64,000 nt of DNA from Peristeroidobacter soli (GTDB lineage: Bacteria; Pseudomonadota; Gammaproteobacteria; Steroidobacterales; Steroidobacteraceae): positions 1,240,001 through 1,304,000 of the forward strand of contig NZ_RYEV01000003.1 of the NCBI RefSeq assembly GCF_004138485.1. The letters are read 5' to 3'. Every line of letters starts with the position of its first letter. Position 1 is the stretch's first letter. A program made the translations under genes and the position numbers. The notes below the pieces were generated by a model that did not search any database, was not told where the DNA came from, and saw nothing but the letters and a program-made list of their open reading frames with translations. This document shows, in pieces, positions 26,430 to 34,561 of the stretch.

Positions 26430-27575
26430 ATGCAGTATCTCGGTCTGACTTGGGATCACCCTCGCGGTTATAACGCGCTGGCGGCCGCTGCCGCCCGACT
26501 CGATGCGAGTCGGGACCGGTTCACGCTGGCCTGGCAGAAGCAGCCGCTGGAGGGTTTCGAGGCCCATCCGATCGCGGATCTGTGTGCTCGATATGATCTG
26601 GTGGTGCTGGATCATCCGCATGTCGGTGAGGCGGTGGCGTCGGAATGTCTGCAGCCGCTGGAATCGCTGTTTACCGCCGAGGAGATTGCGGCGCTGGAGG
26701 CGGACACGATCGGGCCGTGTCTGAGCAGCTATAAATATGAAGGGCAGCACTGGGCGCTGCCTTTGGATGCCGCCACCCAGGTGATGGCGTACCGCGCCGA
26801 TCTGATTGGTGGTGAGGTGCCGGTGACGTGGGATGAGGTCATCGCGTTGTCGGCGCGCGTGCCGGTCGCCTTGTCGATCGCCGGGCCGCATGCCGCGTTG
26901 AGTTTTCAGTCCATCGCGACGGCGTTTGGTGAGTCGCCGGCCCATCGCGATCCGGCGGTGTTTGTTTCGGAGACGACGGGTCTGGCGGTGCTGGATGTGA
27001 TGGCCCGGCTGGCGAGTCGCAGTCCATCGATCGTGTGGGCGCTGAATCCCATCGGCATCCTGGCGCACATGGCGCAGTCGCAAGACGTAGGGTTGTGTCC
27101 GCTGATCTATGGGTACGTGAACTACGCGAGCACGACCGTGCCCGACGCGTCTTCGATCTCGTTTACCAACGCGCCACGGTGGGCGGCGGGCGGCCGGCCA
27201 GGCTCGACACTCGGCGGCACCGGCATTGGCATCTCCACCCGCTGCAAACCCTCGCCCGAACTGTTGAACCACTTGCGATGGTTGCTTTCGGAAGTCGCGC
27301 AGAGTGAGTTCATTCCGTCGCACGACGGTCAGCCGAGCCGTCGCTCGTCGTGGCACAACGCCGCCGTGAACGAGCGTTGGAATAACTTCTACGAGCACAC
27401 CGCCGAGACGCTGGAAAAAGCATACGTACGGCCTCGCTTCAATGGGGCCATTGCGTTCCAGACTCGCTGCTCGCAGTTGCTTCGCGACGGTCTGGTGGAG
27501 CGACGGTCGCATCGTGCGGTGCTGAGCGACATTCAAGACGCATACGGCGCCTCGTTCCGCGCGGCCGCTGCTTGA
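26430..27575 (+). CDS. Solute-binding-protein-fold protein without signal peptide
   Basis: A 381-residue protein starting two bases after the transferase stop. The pattern (YDLVVLDHPHVGEAVAS, GQHWALPLDAATQVMAYR, VPVTWDEVIALSA, and a late LGGTGIGIS) is that of family 1 extracellular solute-binding proteins, with the hinge segment ALPLDAATQVMAYR. However, the N-terminus MQYLGLTWDHPRGYNALAAAA has no signal peptide or lipobox, and no ABC permease is nearby. So it appears cytosolic, perhaps a CoA-ester or sugar-acid binding partner of the flanking enzymes. Function unknown. Confidence 0.7.
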   Translation: MQYLGLTWDHPRGYNALAAAAARLDASRDRFTLAWQKQPLEGFEAHPIADLCARYDLVVLDHPHVGEAVASECLQPLESLFTAEEIAALEADTIGPCLSSYKYEGQHWALPLDAATQVMAYRADLIGGEVPVTWDEVIALSARVPVALSIAGPHAALSFQSIATAFGESPAHRDPAVFVSETTGLAVLDVMARLASRSPSIVWALNPIGILAHMAQSQDVGLCPLIYGYVNYASTTVPDASSISFTNAPRWAAGGRPGSTLGGTGIGISTRCKPSPELLNHLRWLLSEVAQSEFIPSHDGQPSRRSSWHNAAVNERWNNFYEHTAETLEKAYVRPRFNGAIAFQTRCSQLLRDGLVERRSHRAVLSDIQDAYGASFRAAAA

Positions 27576-27585
27576 GGACATGGTC

Positions 27586-28356
27586 ATGACCGATAAGATT
27601 CTGTTCGATGTGCAGGGCCACGTTGCAACGATTACGCTGAATCGACCCGAGAAGCTCAACGCCGCCACGCCGGAAATGTCCAAGGCCATCGTGGCTGCGG
27701 CGGAAGAGTGCAATCGTAACGATCAGATCCGCTGCGTCATCGTGACCGGCGCGGGGCCGAAGTCCTTTTGCGCGGGCTCCGATATCGCGGAGCTCGACAC
27801 CTACGCGACGCCTTGGGATTTCCGCAATCGTGCGGACTACTGCGACGCCATTCATCGCCTGCTGAAGCCGAGCATCGCGGCAGTCAACGGCTATGCATTC
27901 GGCGGCGGTCTCGAAACCGCGCTGTCTTGTGATATTCGCATCGCTTCGAAGAATGCGCGATTCGCAGCGCCGGAGATCAAGCTGGGATGGATTGGCGGTG
28001 GCGGTATGGCTGCGTTTCTTTCGAAGAGCATCGGCCTGTCGAACACGGCGCTGATGCTGATGACGGGCGATCCTATCGATGCCGAGAAGGCGCTGGCGTG
28101 GGGATTGATCAGCGAGCTGGTCGAGCAGGAAGAGTTGATGCCACGTGCCCGCGCGATTGCCGAGACGATCGCCAGCCGCGCGCCCATCGCGGCCGAGACC
28201 GCCAAGTTGAATCTGCGCGCTGCGTGCTCGATGCCGCTGGAGAAGGCGATGGAGTACGAGCGCGACTTGCAGACGATTTGTTTCGCCACGGCGGATGCCG
28301 CCGAGGGGCGAGCGGCGTTCAAAGAAAAGCGGGCGCCGGTGTTTCAGCGGCGCTGA
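27586..28356 (+). CDS. Enoyl-CoA hydratase/isomerase (crotonase) family protein
   Basis: A 256-residue crotonase. The start at 27586 sits seven bases after GAGGA; an ATG at 27580 is too close. Oxyanion-hole blocks: CAGSDIAEL and NGYAFGGGLETALSCD; APEIKLGWIGGGG holds the position of the catalytic Glu. It would hydrate, isomerise or cleave a CoA thioester, presumably the product of the CoA-transferase two genes upstream. It is the last gene of the operon before a 156-bp gap. Confidence 0.85.
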   Translation: MTDKILFDVQGHVATITLNRPEKLNAATPEMSKAIVAAAEECNRNDQIRCVIVTGAGPKSFCAGSDIAELDTYATPWDFRNRADYCDAIHRLLKPSIAAVNGYAFGGGLETALSCDIRIASKNARFAAPEIKLGWIGGGGMAAFLSKSIGLSNTALMLMTGDPIDAEKALAWGLISELVEQEELMPRARAIAETIASRAPIAAETAKLNLRAACSMPLEKAMEYERDLQTICFATADAAEGRAAFKEKRAPVFQRR

Positions 28357-28512
28357 GTGGCAGATATCCAATGAGTTGCCGCGTTTGTCGCGACCATCCG
28401 GCGTAGCAGAGGCATCGTGCGACGGATGCTCCGACAGCACGGTTATCGCATGCCGCGTTTGAATCCGTACGCGGCGTGCACCGTGGGTCAGGTTTTGTTT
28501 CGGGGGACGAGT

Positions 28513-30561
28513 ATGACTTTGTTCGAAATGGCGCGCGGCACGGCCGTGGCTTTGTGCCTTTGGCCGATCGCAGGCTTCAGCGTCTCCGTTCCCGACAATC
28601 AGCGAGATGTCGAGACAGTCACGTTCTCCGTCTCGCCGCAAGGCGATGACGCCGCCGACGGCTCCGCGAATCGTCCGTTCAAAACGCTGACGCGAGCTCA
28701 GCTGGCCGTTCGCTCGGTCAACTCGAATGCAAATGTCGTCGTGTTGCTCGCCGACGGCATCTATCGAATCAGCGATCCATTGCACTTCGCGCCGGCCGAC
28801 GGCGGACAGGATGGCAACAACGTCACCTGGCAGGCGGCACCGAACGCGTCGCCAGTGATCGCAGGCTCCTTCCCCGTGACGGGATGGAAAATCTCCGATG
28901 CCGCTCGTCAGATCTACGTCGCCGACGTGCCGGCCGGTACGGACACGCGCCAGCTGTGGGTGAACAATCGACTCGCCAAGCCTGCGTCCATCGAGGTCCC
29001 GCGCTCGGTCATCGAGTTCGATGCCGAGGGCATGACGATCAACGATCCGCAGTACGACTACCTCGCGAGCCTGCCGGCTCAGCATCGCATCGAGGTGCAG
29101 GCGACGGGTTTCTTCACCAGCCGGCTCTCGCCAGTGAAGAGCATCGCCGGTCGGAAGCTCCTCATGCAGCAGCCGGCGTGGGACAACAACACGTGGGGCT
29201 ATGACACGCTCAATGCTCCGGTCGGTGCCGAGTCGGCGCATCTGTATCTCAACAACTCGCTGGCATTTCTGACGCAGCCGAATCAGTTCTATGTCGATCC
29301 CGAGGGCGGCAAGCTGTACTACCGGCCCGCGACGGGCGTCACGCCCGAGCAGATGACGGCTGAGTTGCCGAGACTGCCGTATCTCGTCTCCATTGGCGGC
29401 AGCTACGAGCGTCCGATTCGAGATCTCACGTTCAAGGGCATCCGGTTCTCCTACAGCAGCTGGATGGGGCCGTCATCTCCCGACGGCTATGCCGATCAGC
29501 AGAGCGGCGCGTATCTCACGGGCGTGACACCGGGGCGTCCTAAGGATGCGTTCAAGAGCTGCGTGTGGGGTTGCCGCGCGTTCGAAACTCGTCGCAACGA
29601 TTGGTCACAGATTCCGGCCGCCGTGCAGGTCTCGGCCGCCGAGCGGGTCGTGTTCGATCAAGTGGTGTTCGCTCACCTCGGACAGATCGGCCTGGGCATC
29701 GGCAACAACGACAACGCCCACGCCACCGGTGTCGGCCTGGGCGCGCGCGGTATCGAGGTGAAGCGCAGCGTGTTCAACGATCTCGCCGGCGGCGCGATCC
29801 TGGCGGGCGGCATCAGTCGCGACGCGCATCACCCGTCCAACCCGCGCATGGCGAATCGAAACATCGTCATCACCAACAATCGGATCAAGACGGTGAGCCA
29901 GGTGTACATGGACAACAGCGCCATCCTGAGCACCTATGTCGATAGCGCCATCATCCTTCACAACGACATCTCGGATGCACCTTACGACGGCATCGATATC
30001 GGCTGGGGATGGGGCATCAACGATGTCGGCGGCAATGGGGTGTATCGGGTCGCCGAGCGCGGGCACTACGATCATCCCGAGAATCTGATCTACGACACGC
30101 CGACGTTACATCGGCGCGTGATGGTGGCGTACAACCGTCTCTATAACATCAAGACGCGCTTCCACGACGGCGGGGCGATCTACAACCTGTCGGCCAGCCC
30201 GGATACGTTCATCGCCGAGAACTATCTCTACAACATTCCCGACCGGATCGCGCTGTATCTCGACGAGGGCTCGCGCTACATCACTGTGCGTAACAACGTC
30301 GTCGATGGCGCGGGTACGTGGTTGAACATCAACACGGTGGGAAGTTATCAGCCGCTGCGCACGTCGACGGATAACAAGGCGGTGGGTAACTGGCACACCG
30401 AGGGTAAGGTCGGCGGGTTGTGGGATGCGTATAACAACAACGTGATGGAAGGCAACCAGCTGATCAAAGGTGGCAAGTGGCCCGCTGAGGCGCGACGCGT
30501 GATGGAGAACGCGGGGATTCAGAAGGAAGCGGGCGTCGTTGCGTACGGCGATGCGCGCTGA
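28513..30561 (+). CDS. Exported right-handed beta-helix carbohydrate-active protein (GH141-like)
   Basis: A 682-residue protein; start ATG 28513 after GGGGGACGAG, followed by a hydrophobic segment (GTAVALCLWPIAGFSVSV) acting as signal peptide. N-terminal block FSVSPQGDDAADGSANRPFKTL and the PVIAGSFPVTGW segment match the beta-helix glycosidase family that includes GH141 fucosidases/xylanases; the region 380-640 has parallel-helix repeats (NIVITNNRIK, SAIILHNDIS, NRLYNIK). Likely releases L-fucose or a related sugar from a plant or algal polysaccharide. Family call is moderate; catalytic residues not identified. Confidence 0.7.
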   Translation: MTLFEMARGTAVALCLWPIAGFSVSVPDNQRDVETVTFSVSPQGDDAADGSANRPFKTLTRAQLAVRSVNSNANVVVLLADGIYRISDPLHFAPADGGQDGNNVTWQAAPNASPVIAGSFPVTGWKISDAARQIYVADVPAGTDTRQLWVNNRLAKPASIEVPRSVIEFDAEGMTINDPQYDYLASLPAQHRIEVQATGFFTSRLSPVKSIAGRKLLMQQPAWDNNTWGYDTLNAPVGAESAHLYLNNSLAFLTQPNQFYVDPEGGKLYYRPATGVTPEQMTAELPRLPYLVSIGGSYERPIRDLTFKGIRFSYSSWMGPSSPDGYADQQSGAYLTGVTPGRPKDAFKSCVWGCRAFETRRNDWSQIPAAVQVSAAERVVFDQVVFAHLGQIGLGIGNNDNAHATGVGLGARGIEVKRSVFNDLAGGAILAGGISRDAHHPSNPRMANRNIVITNNRIKTVSQVYMDNSAILSTYVDSAIILHNDISDAPYDGIDIGWGWGINDVGGNGVYRVAERGHYDHPENLIYDTPTLHRRVMVAYNRLYNIKTRFHDGGAIYNLSASPDTFIAENYLYNIPDRIALYLDEGSRYITVRNNVVDGAGTWLNINTVGSYQPLRTSTDNKAVGNWHTEGKVGGLWDAYNNNVMEGNQLIKGGKWPAEARRVMENAGIQKEAGVVAYGDAR

Positions 30562-30581
30562 CGCGCGCCGCCACCTCACGA

Positions 30582-30601
30582 CAGCTCGCGTATGCGAGCT
30601 G
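30582..30601 (+). terminator. Hairpin after the beta-helix gene
   Basis: CAGCTCGC-GTAT-GCGAGCTG is a perfect 8-bp stem 20 bases after the stop codon. No T tract follows, so it is terminator-like rather than a canonical intrinsic terminator. Confidence 0.5.
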
Positions 30602-30731
30602 GTTCAACGATCACTCGACGCCAAACGCCGCCTGATCAGTTCGAGACAGTAGTCGCAACTCTTCTGCGCTGGCGTTGCCGGATACTTTAAAGCAGCAGAC
30701 CCAATCTTTCAGGCTGGCGCTACCTGTCAGT

Positions 30732-33700
30732 TCAAGGCAGCTGTTGCAACCCCTCTGCACGTACACGCCAGCCGTCCTTCGGAAAGCCGGGAAGGTAGGT
30801 GAGATCACCCTCCCACCCCGCAGCCATCAACCCGACGGCGAGTAACAGTCCGCCGTTAGAGGGGAAGTAGGTTTCGGCGAGGCGGCGATAGCCGGCATCG
30901 GCGCCGGCGGCGCCGGTAGAGGTCGGCACGAGATCTGCGGCATGCTCATTCAGATGCACGCGCGGTGTCATGCCGCTCACGCCGAACTGAAAATTTCGGG
31001 AGCTGGACAGCAGGAAGTCCACCGCCTTGCCCGGTTCGTGCAGGCGCGCCGCGGTCATGGCCAGCAATGGAAAGTCCCATCCCCACGTCTGACGCAGATC
31101 CCAACTGGATTCCACCGCGCGCAGCGTGCGACGCATGGTTTCCCGATCCACGCTCAGTCCGGGCAGCAGGCCCAGTGCGCCGACAAACGAAGGATGGTCG
31201 CGATTCCAACATTCATCCGCCGTATTTCCGTTCGAGCACTGCGCACTGCGCGCCTGTTCCCACTGCTGAGGAAACGATTCGACGGCGAGATACAAGCCGT
31301 CTCGTTGGGGCAACGGCGAGAGTTTCTGTAGCACGCGATCCCACTCGGGCTTGCGCGGTAGCTTCAGTCGCTCGCGCCAGCTCTGCGCGGTCGCCAGGCC
31401 GAAGCGAAAATATTCCAGCTCGAACGTCGGATTGAACGTCGAAAGCGGCGGAAACACCTCCTGCGCCGGAATGAGTGGCGGGCCGAGCACGTAGCGGTCG
31501 CTCTTCTCGTCATAGTGAGCAAAGGACGCGAGCAGATCGGCCGTCTCGAACACGAGCTCTTGATACTGCGCCAGGGTGAGTGCGTTGGGCCGATCGCGGT
31601 AAATCAGTTCCGCGAGAAAGATCGGATGCGGCTGCTGCCACATCAGGAACGGCGTGATGGTGCTCGGGCTTTCGCGACCCTCGGGTCCGACCATCTTCGG
31701 CCACCACGCGCCATTCAGGCCATGCGAGGCGGCGCGCGCCTTCGCCTGGGGCAGGTGTTGTTGGTACCAAGGCATGCTGCGTTCGAGCAGCTCAGAGCGC
31801 CCCCATTGCGCGAAGTGAGCAGCATGCCAAGGATGCATTTCCAGGTGGAACTTACCGTTCCAGCTGTTGGAGAACAGACCTTCCTCTTGCGGCGGCAAGG
31901 TTCCCGCGGCGTTCAGCGCCATCATATATTGAGACAACACCACGCGTCGCTCGAGTTCCCGGGCACGCGAGTCGGTGCTGCCGGAGAAGTCGATCACGCC
32001 GCCGTTGTTCCAATAGGCGTCCCAGTGCGTCGCCACCGCCTCACGTGTTACTGACGCGGACGGCAGCGGCTGCTGATACTGCTCGGAAGAGAACAGCACG
32101 CTGACATTGAAAACGCCGGTCTTGGGCTGGATTCGAATCGTATGCGGGCCGACGGAATCGAAACTCACCTCTTCGTCGCAGGCGGCCTGAACAAAGTATT
32201 GAGTGTCATCGAGGCGACGCTGCAGCGATATCGCGCGGGCATTCTTGCTCAGCACCTGTGTCGAATGTCGCTCCGGATGCGCCCAATCCGCCGGGTTCGG
32301 GTTGAGCTGAGCCGCGACGCCCGGGAACTTCAACTCCACCCCAAGCTGTGATGCTTTGAGCGTGGGCGCCTTGATGCTCACCTGAAGCATATCCAGCCGC
32401 GGATGAACGCTCGTCTCGAGCTCGACGGGCTGGCCGTCGAGCTCGAAGTGACTGTGCAAGAGGCCGCGCCACAAGTCGAGCGTCTGGCGTGTTGCTTTCA
32501 GATCCGAGAACTGAACCAGCTTGCCGTCCTTGGACAGAAGGCGCAGTGACACGCGCCCGAGCGAGAAACGATGCGGATTCTCCCGCAACCACTGAATCTC
32601 CGGCCGCTTAGCCTCCGACCAATCGCGCAGCCAGGGATATTGCTGAGGCTGACCGCGAACATCGATGGTCTTCAGGCTGTCCTCATACTCAACCTGCTTT
32701 GGATTGGGAAAGCTGTGCCATGCCCACTGCGCCTGGGTCAACAAAGGCGACAGCGGCGAGTACTGCTCATCGAACGTTTGCAGCCCCGTGATGTCGGCGG
32801 TGAACGCGATGTTGCCGTTGCCGACCATCAACGCAGAGGACGGATCGACGCTCGTCAGCGTGGGATTGTGCCGGGTGACCAGCGCCTTCCGATCGATGCT
32901 CGTGTCCTCGACGCGCACCCAATCGAAGTCCGCGATACCGCCACCAGCCTGGTTCGAGGTGAACGTGAACAGCGCCGGCCGCGCGCCTTTCCACCAGCTG
33001 AACATCAATTTCGCGCGCGTGCCGAACGGCGTGAACGTCTTGCCTTCGTCGGTGCTGTACGAATAGCGGGCGAACTCGTCGTCGACGTTGACGCGCAGAA
33101 GCAGTGAGTCGGTCGCGATCGCATCGCCCAGCGTGTCCGTGCCCGCGTAAGAGAAGGTGAGATGGCGCTTGCCGGACTGTTGCGTCAGTCCGATCCAGCT
33201 CGGTCGTTTACCAAACATCGCGAGCCCGGCTTTCTGACCCTCCCGCATTTCCCCGACCAGCACACGCGTGGTGATCTGCGACGACCGGCCGTGCAGCACC
33301 TGAGTCAGCGTGTTGCGCGCACTGACGAAGTTCGTCGCGGGCATGGCCCTCAATCGCAAGTGGCCACGGCGCTGCTTCAAGCTCCAGTGCGCGTCGGACG
33401 GGTTGTGATTCCATTCCCATTGCACGCCGAGCTTCGTATCCGAAAACTCATCGGACGTTTGAATCCGGACCGGCTCGAACGAGCCGCCGGCGTCCGGCAC
33501 GCGATGTGACATCACGGGCTGACCGTGGTCGCCCATCACCGGCCAGCCGTCTTCCCAGCGCACCGGCTGCATGTGAACGATGCGCCCATACGCGCCGGTG
33601 CTGTTGAAATGCAGGAACCAGCCTTCGCCCGACGGCGTCTCGACGTAGCCGCCCTGATGGGGCGCCTGCACATGCGTCGTTCCCTTGGAGAGCACGGTGC

Positions 33701-34493
33701 GAATGTCGTAAGGACCATAGATGTTCTTCGAGCGAAGCACCGCCTGCGGCCCTTCGCCGACACCGCCATACGGCGCGAAGATATAGTAGTAACCGTCGCG
33801 CTTGAGCAGTTTCGGTCCTTCGAGCACCGGCAATCGCACTTTGTCCTCGACGATCACCTTGCCGGCATCGAGCACCGTGGTGCCGTCGGCCGATATCCGT
33901 CGCAGGATCAGTGGGCCCGCGCCGACGCGCGAATGAACCAGATAGGCGTTGCCGTCGTCGTCCCACAGCGGGCACGGATCTTCGAGGTTGGGTTCATCGA
34001 TGACTTTGACCGGCGCGCTCCACGGCCCTTCGGCTCGTGCGGCGCTGGCCATGAACACGCCTTCGGTGGGCGTTGCGAAGTACACATAGAAGCGCCCCTC
34101 GTGGAAACGGATGGAGGGCGCCCACACGCCGGCGGCGTAGCGATGGCCCATCCTGGTGTTGAAAGGAATGCGCTCGGCGGCATCGTCGAATTCCACCGGC
34201 CCGGGCAGATCGTAGTTGGGATCGAAAGCGAGTCGAGGCAGCACGTGACCGAGCAGCGTCCAGTGCACCAGATCCCTGGATTTCAGCACCGGCAGACCCG
34301 GCGAGAAATGAAACGACGACGCCACCATGTAGTAGCTGTCGTCGACGCGAATGACATCCGGATCCGAGTAGTCCGAATGCAGAACGGGATTGCGATAGAG
34401 GGCCGGGGAATCGGCGGCTGCGACGCTCGTCGGAGTGACGAGCGCCGCGCCCAGAAAGAAACCAAAGCCCAACGCGAGCGCAACCGACTTCAT
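30732..34493 (-). CDS. Exported GH43 glycosidase fused to a six-hairpin glycosidase domain
   Basis: A 1253-residue protein; start ATG 34493 opens a signal peptide (MKSVALALGFGFFLGAALV, cleavage near VAAA-DS). Residues about 30-330 are a GH43 five-bladed propeller: base Asp in YSDPDVIRV (D44), second Asp in NLEDPCPLWDDDG and acid Glu in VLEGPKLLKRDG. About 335-510 is a GH43 C-terminal beta-sandwich. From about 540 to the end is a different enzyme: an N-terminal sandwich (LMVGNGNIAFTADITG) and an alpha/alpha toroid (WNGKFHLEMHPWHAAHF, GPEGRESPS) like GH65/GH95 enzymes. Such fusion should cut two different linkages of one side chain. It lies downstream of the TonB receptor. Confidence 0.78.
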   Translation of the reverse strand: MKSVALALGFGFFLGAALVTPTSVAAADSPALYRNPVLHSDYSDPDVIRVDDSYYMVASSFHFSPGLPVLKSRDLVHWTLLGHVLPRLAFDPNYDLPGPVEFDDAAERIPFNTRMGHRYAAGVWAPSIRFHEGRFYVYFATPTEGVFMASAARAEGPWSAPVKVIDEPNLEDPCPLWDDDGNAYLVHSRVGAGPLILRRISADGTTVLDAGKVIVEDKVRLPVLEGPKLLKRDGYYYIFAPYGGVGEGPQAVLRSKNIYGPYDIRTVLSKGTTHVQAPHQGGYVETPSGEGWFLHFNSTGAYGRIVHMQPVRWEDGWPVMGDHGQPVMSHRVPDAGGSFEPVRIQTSDEFSDTKLGVQWEWNHNPSDAHWSLKQRRGHLRLRAMPATNFVSARNTLTQVLHGRSSQITTRVLVGEMREGQKAGLAMFGKRPSWIGLTQQSGKRHLTFSYAGTDTLGDAIATDSLLLRVNVDDEFARYSYSTDEGKTFTPFGTRAKLMFSWWKGARPALFTFTSNQAGGGIADFDWVRVEDTSIDRKALVTRHNPTLTSVDPSSALMVGNGNIAFTADITGLQTFDEQYSPLSPLLTQAQWAWHSFPNPKQVEYEDSLKTIDVRGQPQQYPWLRDWSEAKRPEIQWLRENPHRFSLGRVSLRLLSKDGKLVQFSDLKATRQTLDLWRGLLHSHFELDGQPVELETSVHPRLDMLQVSIKAPTLKASQLGVELKFPGVAAQLNPNPADWAHPERHSTQVLSKNARAISLQRRLDDTQYFVQAACDEEVSFDSVGPHTIRIQPKTGVFNVSVLFSSEQYQQPLPSASVTREAVATHWDAYWNNGGVIDFSGSTDSRARELERRVVLSQYMMALNAAGTLPPQEEGLFSNSWNGKFHLEMHPWHAAHFAQWGRSELLERSMPWYQQHLPQAKARAASHGLNGAWWPKMVGPEGRESPSTITPFLMWQQPHPIFLAELIYRDRPNALTLAQYQELVFETADLLASFAHYDEKSDRYVLGPPLIPAQEVFPPLSTFNPTFELEYFRFGLATAQSWRERLKLPRKPEWDRVLQKLSPLPQRDGLYLAVESFPQQWEQARSAQCSNGNTADECWNRDHPSFVGALGLLPGLSVDRETMRRTLRAVESSWDLRQTWGWDFPLLAMTAARLHEPGKAVDFLLSSSRNFQFGVSGMTPRVHLNEHAADLVPTSTGAAGADAGYRRLAETYFPSNGGLLLAVGLMAAGWEGDLTYLPGFPKDGWRVRAEGLQQLP

Positions 34494-34561
34494 TGGTGTT
34501 CTCGGAAATCCCTGTGACGGTGTGACAGCATGGGGGTGACTGCCACACCGCCACGCTTCGA

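Noticed and set aside
26430-27575. ABC sugar importer
   Set aside because: The binding-protein fold has no signal peptide and there is no permease or ATPase gene in the operon.
27439-29241. A 600-codon minus-strand frame
   Set aside because: Antisense to the crotonase and beta-helix genes, His/Arg-rich, no motif, no ribosome-binding site.
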